Part shown: piece by piece, positions 61,982 through 64,000 of the stretch
How the letters are laid out: each line of letters begins with the position of its first letter
Position numbering within the stretch: the first letter of the stretch is position 1
Assembly (NCBI RefSeq): GCF_901709675.1
Contig: NC_051094.1
Location: forward strand, 310,001-374,000
Length of the DNA: 64,000 nt
Source of the DNA: Syngnathus acus
Taxonomy: Eukaryota > Chordata > Actinopteri > Syngnathiformes > Syngnathidae
Direction: 5' to 3'
Translations under genes and position numbers: made by a program
Notes under the pieces: generated by a model
Told to the model about the DNA's origin: nothing
What the model saw: only the letters and a program-made list of their open reading frames with translations
The model's database searches: none

Positions 61982-63982
61982 ATGTCGAGTTACGTTGGCT
62001 TTGCGAACCTCCCCAACCAAGTTCACCGAAAGTCGGTGAAAAAGGGCTTTGAATTCACCCTGATGGTTGTAGGTGGGTGTCGCCATTGAAGCGCTTTCAA
62101 TGTCCTCCCCCACGCTCGCTCGCTCATAGCGTCACTTTGTCTTTGTTTTCAGGGGAGACGGGTTTGGGCAAATCCACACTTATCAACAGCTTGTTCCTCA
62201 CCGATCTCTACCCTGAACGCTACATTCCTGGCGCCGCAGGTAAACTGTAATCATAGCAGCATGTCTGCTCCACTGTCTCCAGCTGAGCAACAGTTCAGCA
62301 GGAATGCTGGGAATGGCCCCCACCCTCATTCTGTCTAAACTTTGGATATGACCAAAAGCACCACACGACCCGTTGCGGAAATGACAAATATGATGAGAGC
62401 GGCCGTCTTTGTCAAGCGCTCACTCGCTCTTCCCCCGCTTGGCAGAAAAGATCGAGAGGACGGTGCAGATCGAGGCGTCCACGGTGGAGATCGAAGAGCG
62501 GGGAGTGAAGCTCCGCCTCACCGTGGTGGACACACCGGGCTACGGCGACGCCATCAACAGCCAGGACTGGTGTGTCTTTCTTTTTGTTTGCCTTGGAGGG
62601 AGGGAGGGAGGGAAAACATTTCTTCTTCTTCTTCTTCTTCTTCCCTCCCGTCCTCAAGTTTCCTCCTTGACTCCTTTCTCCCTCCCTCCCTCCAGTGGTG
62701 TTACACCAACACATTGCGTCCAACAAAAGCGTTCTCGGGCCAGTCATCGTTATCAATGTGGAAAAAGTTATCATTCTTAATGACAGGATACGTCCTGTTG
62801 TAAATGGCTCGCGTGGAAGCTTCCGAGGTCGAGCGCAATCTGTCCGGGACTGCCGATTGACTTTGAAATTTTTCTCGTGGGGAAAACGTTCATCACGGTG
62901 ATATCTTTATGAAGTGGATTTTGACGCTGTAGGTTGTGCTTTCTCTTCATATCAGATGTGGCTCATTTCGAGTTGCTTCTTTTCGTCATTTTGGAATGAT
63001 TGTCCATTTGGCAGGTGTGGACAGTACGCTGGTTCAAGATGGATATATGTGAAGGTCAATTGAAGACTCTAAATTGCCCTTTGGTGTGCATGTGAGTCAA
63101 GTCCAGTTGATTTGTATAGCCCTAAATCACAAGCAGTCTCAAAGGGCTTCACATAGACAAAACAAATTGACAATTATTCTCAAAGCATCCCTTGATCTTA
63201 AGCTCCCAAAAGGGCAAGGAAAAACTCAAAAACCCTGCCAGGGGAAAATGAGAAACCTTGAGAAGGGACCACAGATGGAAGGATCTCCCTTTCAGGATCA
63301 CCAGGCTGCAATGGATGCAGAGAGGGCACAAATAATACATCATATGAAAAGCAATGGAAAAGTGGAAGCTCTTCGCTTTGACTTGGACTTTTTGAAGCTT
63401 GTTTCTTTTTCTTTTTTTTCTTGTTTTTTGTTTTGGGGTGACAGTCCTGCACCAAGTCACGCAGTTTCAGGTTTGGGCATCTGCAGCTGCTCGCTCACTC
63501 AGTCACTCAGTCACTCACTCACTCACTCACTCACTCACTCACTCACTCACTCACTCACTCACTCACTCACTCACTCACTCACTCACTCACTCACTCACTC
63601 ACTTCTCTTTTGCAAAGCTTCAAGACCATCATTCAGTACATCGACAACCAGTTTGAGCGCTACCTCCACGACGAGAGCGGCCTCAACCGCCGCCACATAG
63701 TGGACAACCGCGTGCACTGCTGCTTCTACTTCATCTCGCCTTTTGGACACGGGTAAGTGGGCAGGCATTTCTTTGCTCTTGTTTTGATTTGAGACCAAAG
63801 CCATCATTCTGTGTCATTAGCTGAGCTGGCTCTTTTGCTCATATTGTCACGGTCTTCCCCTTAGTCTCAAGCCTTTGGACGTGGAGTTCATGAAAGCCAT
63901 CCACAGCAAAGTGAACATCGTCCCCGTCATCGCTAAGGCCGACACGCTGACGCTGAAGGAGAGGGATCGCCTGAAGAGACGG
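61982..63982 (+). CDS. septin2: Septin 2-like GTPase (3' partial)
   Basis: Septins are GTP-binding filament proteins at the cell cortex and cleavage furrow. Exons: 61982-62072 (the exon opens at 61948), 62153-62239, 62446-62569, 63618-63752 and 63865-63982, about 185 residues before the window ends. It begins [20 protein letters not shown]. Nucleotide motifs are the P-loop GETGLGKS (G1), DTPGYGD (G3) and AKAD (G4). The polybasic segment before the P-loop is present (HRKSVKK). [20 protein letters not shown] and [20 protein letters not shown] match septin 2 more closely than septins 1, 4 or 5. Human synteny (CLDN5-SEPTIN5) would predict septin 5, so the paralog call is from sequence only. In-frame sequence upstream ([11 protein letters not shown]) may be extra N-terminus. 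Confidence 0.85.
63097..63320 (+). mobile_element. Interspersed repeat copy (plus orientation) in a septin intron
   Basis: Opens TCAAGTCCAGTTGATTTGTA, continues AGTCTCAAAGGGCTTCACAT, then an A-rich AGGAAAAACTCAAAAACCCT block and GAGAAACCTTGAGAAGGGAC. I recall this as a common teleost interspersed non-coding repeat; the family name is not assigned. Its first 110 bp match the copy at 40411-40506. Confidence 0.75.
63492..63603. repeat. (ACTC)n microsatellite next to a septin acceptor
   Basis: About 27 ACTC units ending 14 bp before the acceptor at 63617. Confidence 0.95.
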
Positions 63983-64000
63983 GTAAGGTCTGCTCTGGGA

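Noticed and set aside
62342-62803. 153-codon plus-strand frame overlapping the septin exon
   Set aside because: It is a different frame from the septin reading frame across 62446-62569 and runs into TTC and CCCT repeats.

Overview
This 64 kb window is a gene-dense piece of a ray-finned fish (percomorph-type teleost) nuclear genome. The evidence is multi-exon genes with GT-AG introns that are often only 60-150 bp long, abundant microsatellites, small DNA transposon remnants, and vertebrate-only genes (mcidas, ccno, letm2, cldn5). There is no bacterial, phage or organellar gene content. All protein calls were made by reading translated exons and recalling vertebrate family sequences; no search was run. 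Exon joins were checked by reading-phase continuity, but individual ends may be off by a base or a few.

Layout: (1) 0.3-5.3 kb holds the multiciliogenesis pair mcidas and ccno, both on the minus strand. (2) 6.8-14.0 kb holds tut7 (zcchc6), plus strand, a terminal uridylyltransferase with about 28 coding exons, divergent from ccno. (3) 15.06-15.95 kb is a decayed hAT-type element. (4) 16.0-22.1 kb is letm2, minus strand, a mitochondrial inner-membrane LETM protein. (5) 22.1-26.4 kb is the divergent interval, containing a GC-rich letm2 upstream region and a 175-bp MITE. (6) 26.4-40.3 kb is nsd3, plus strand, a histone-lysine methyltransferase with PWWP, PHD and SET domains and a 3.3 kb 3' UTR. 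(7) 41.0-43.7 kb is plpp5, plus strand, a lipid phosphate phosphatase. (8) 45.2-49.1 kb is cdc45, plus strand, a CMG helicase subunit with a promoter rich in E2F and CCAAT elements. (9) 49.3-55.5 kb is a repeat-rich interval without a recognised gene. (10) 55.6-56.3 kb is cldn5, minus strand, a single-exon claudin. (11) 57.4-64.0 kb is a septin-2-like gene, plus strand, running off the right edge.

Functionally these are separate housekeeping and developmental genes, not one pathway. The local groupings match known vertebrate blocks: MCIDAS-CCNO, LETM2-NSD3-PLPP5, and CDC45-CLDN5-septin. No new defence or mobile system was found. The most useful observations are three introns that need a GC-AG donor, a 63-bp intron in tut7 that is open in frame and could be mis-annotated as coding, a tandemly duplicated CCAAT/E2F promoter for cdc45, candidate RFX X-boxes, two related copies of one interspersed repeat, and a septin that reads as septin 2 where human synteny would predict septin 5.
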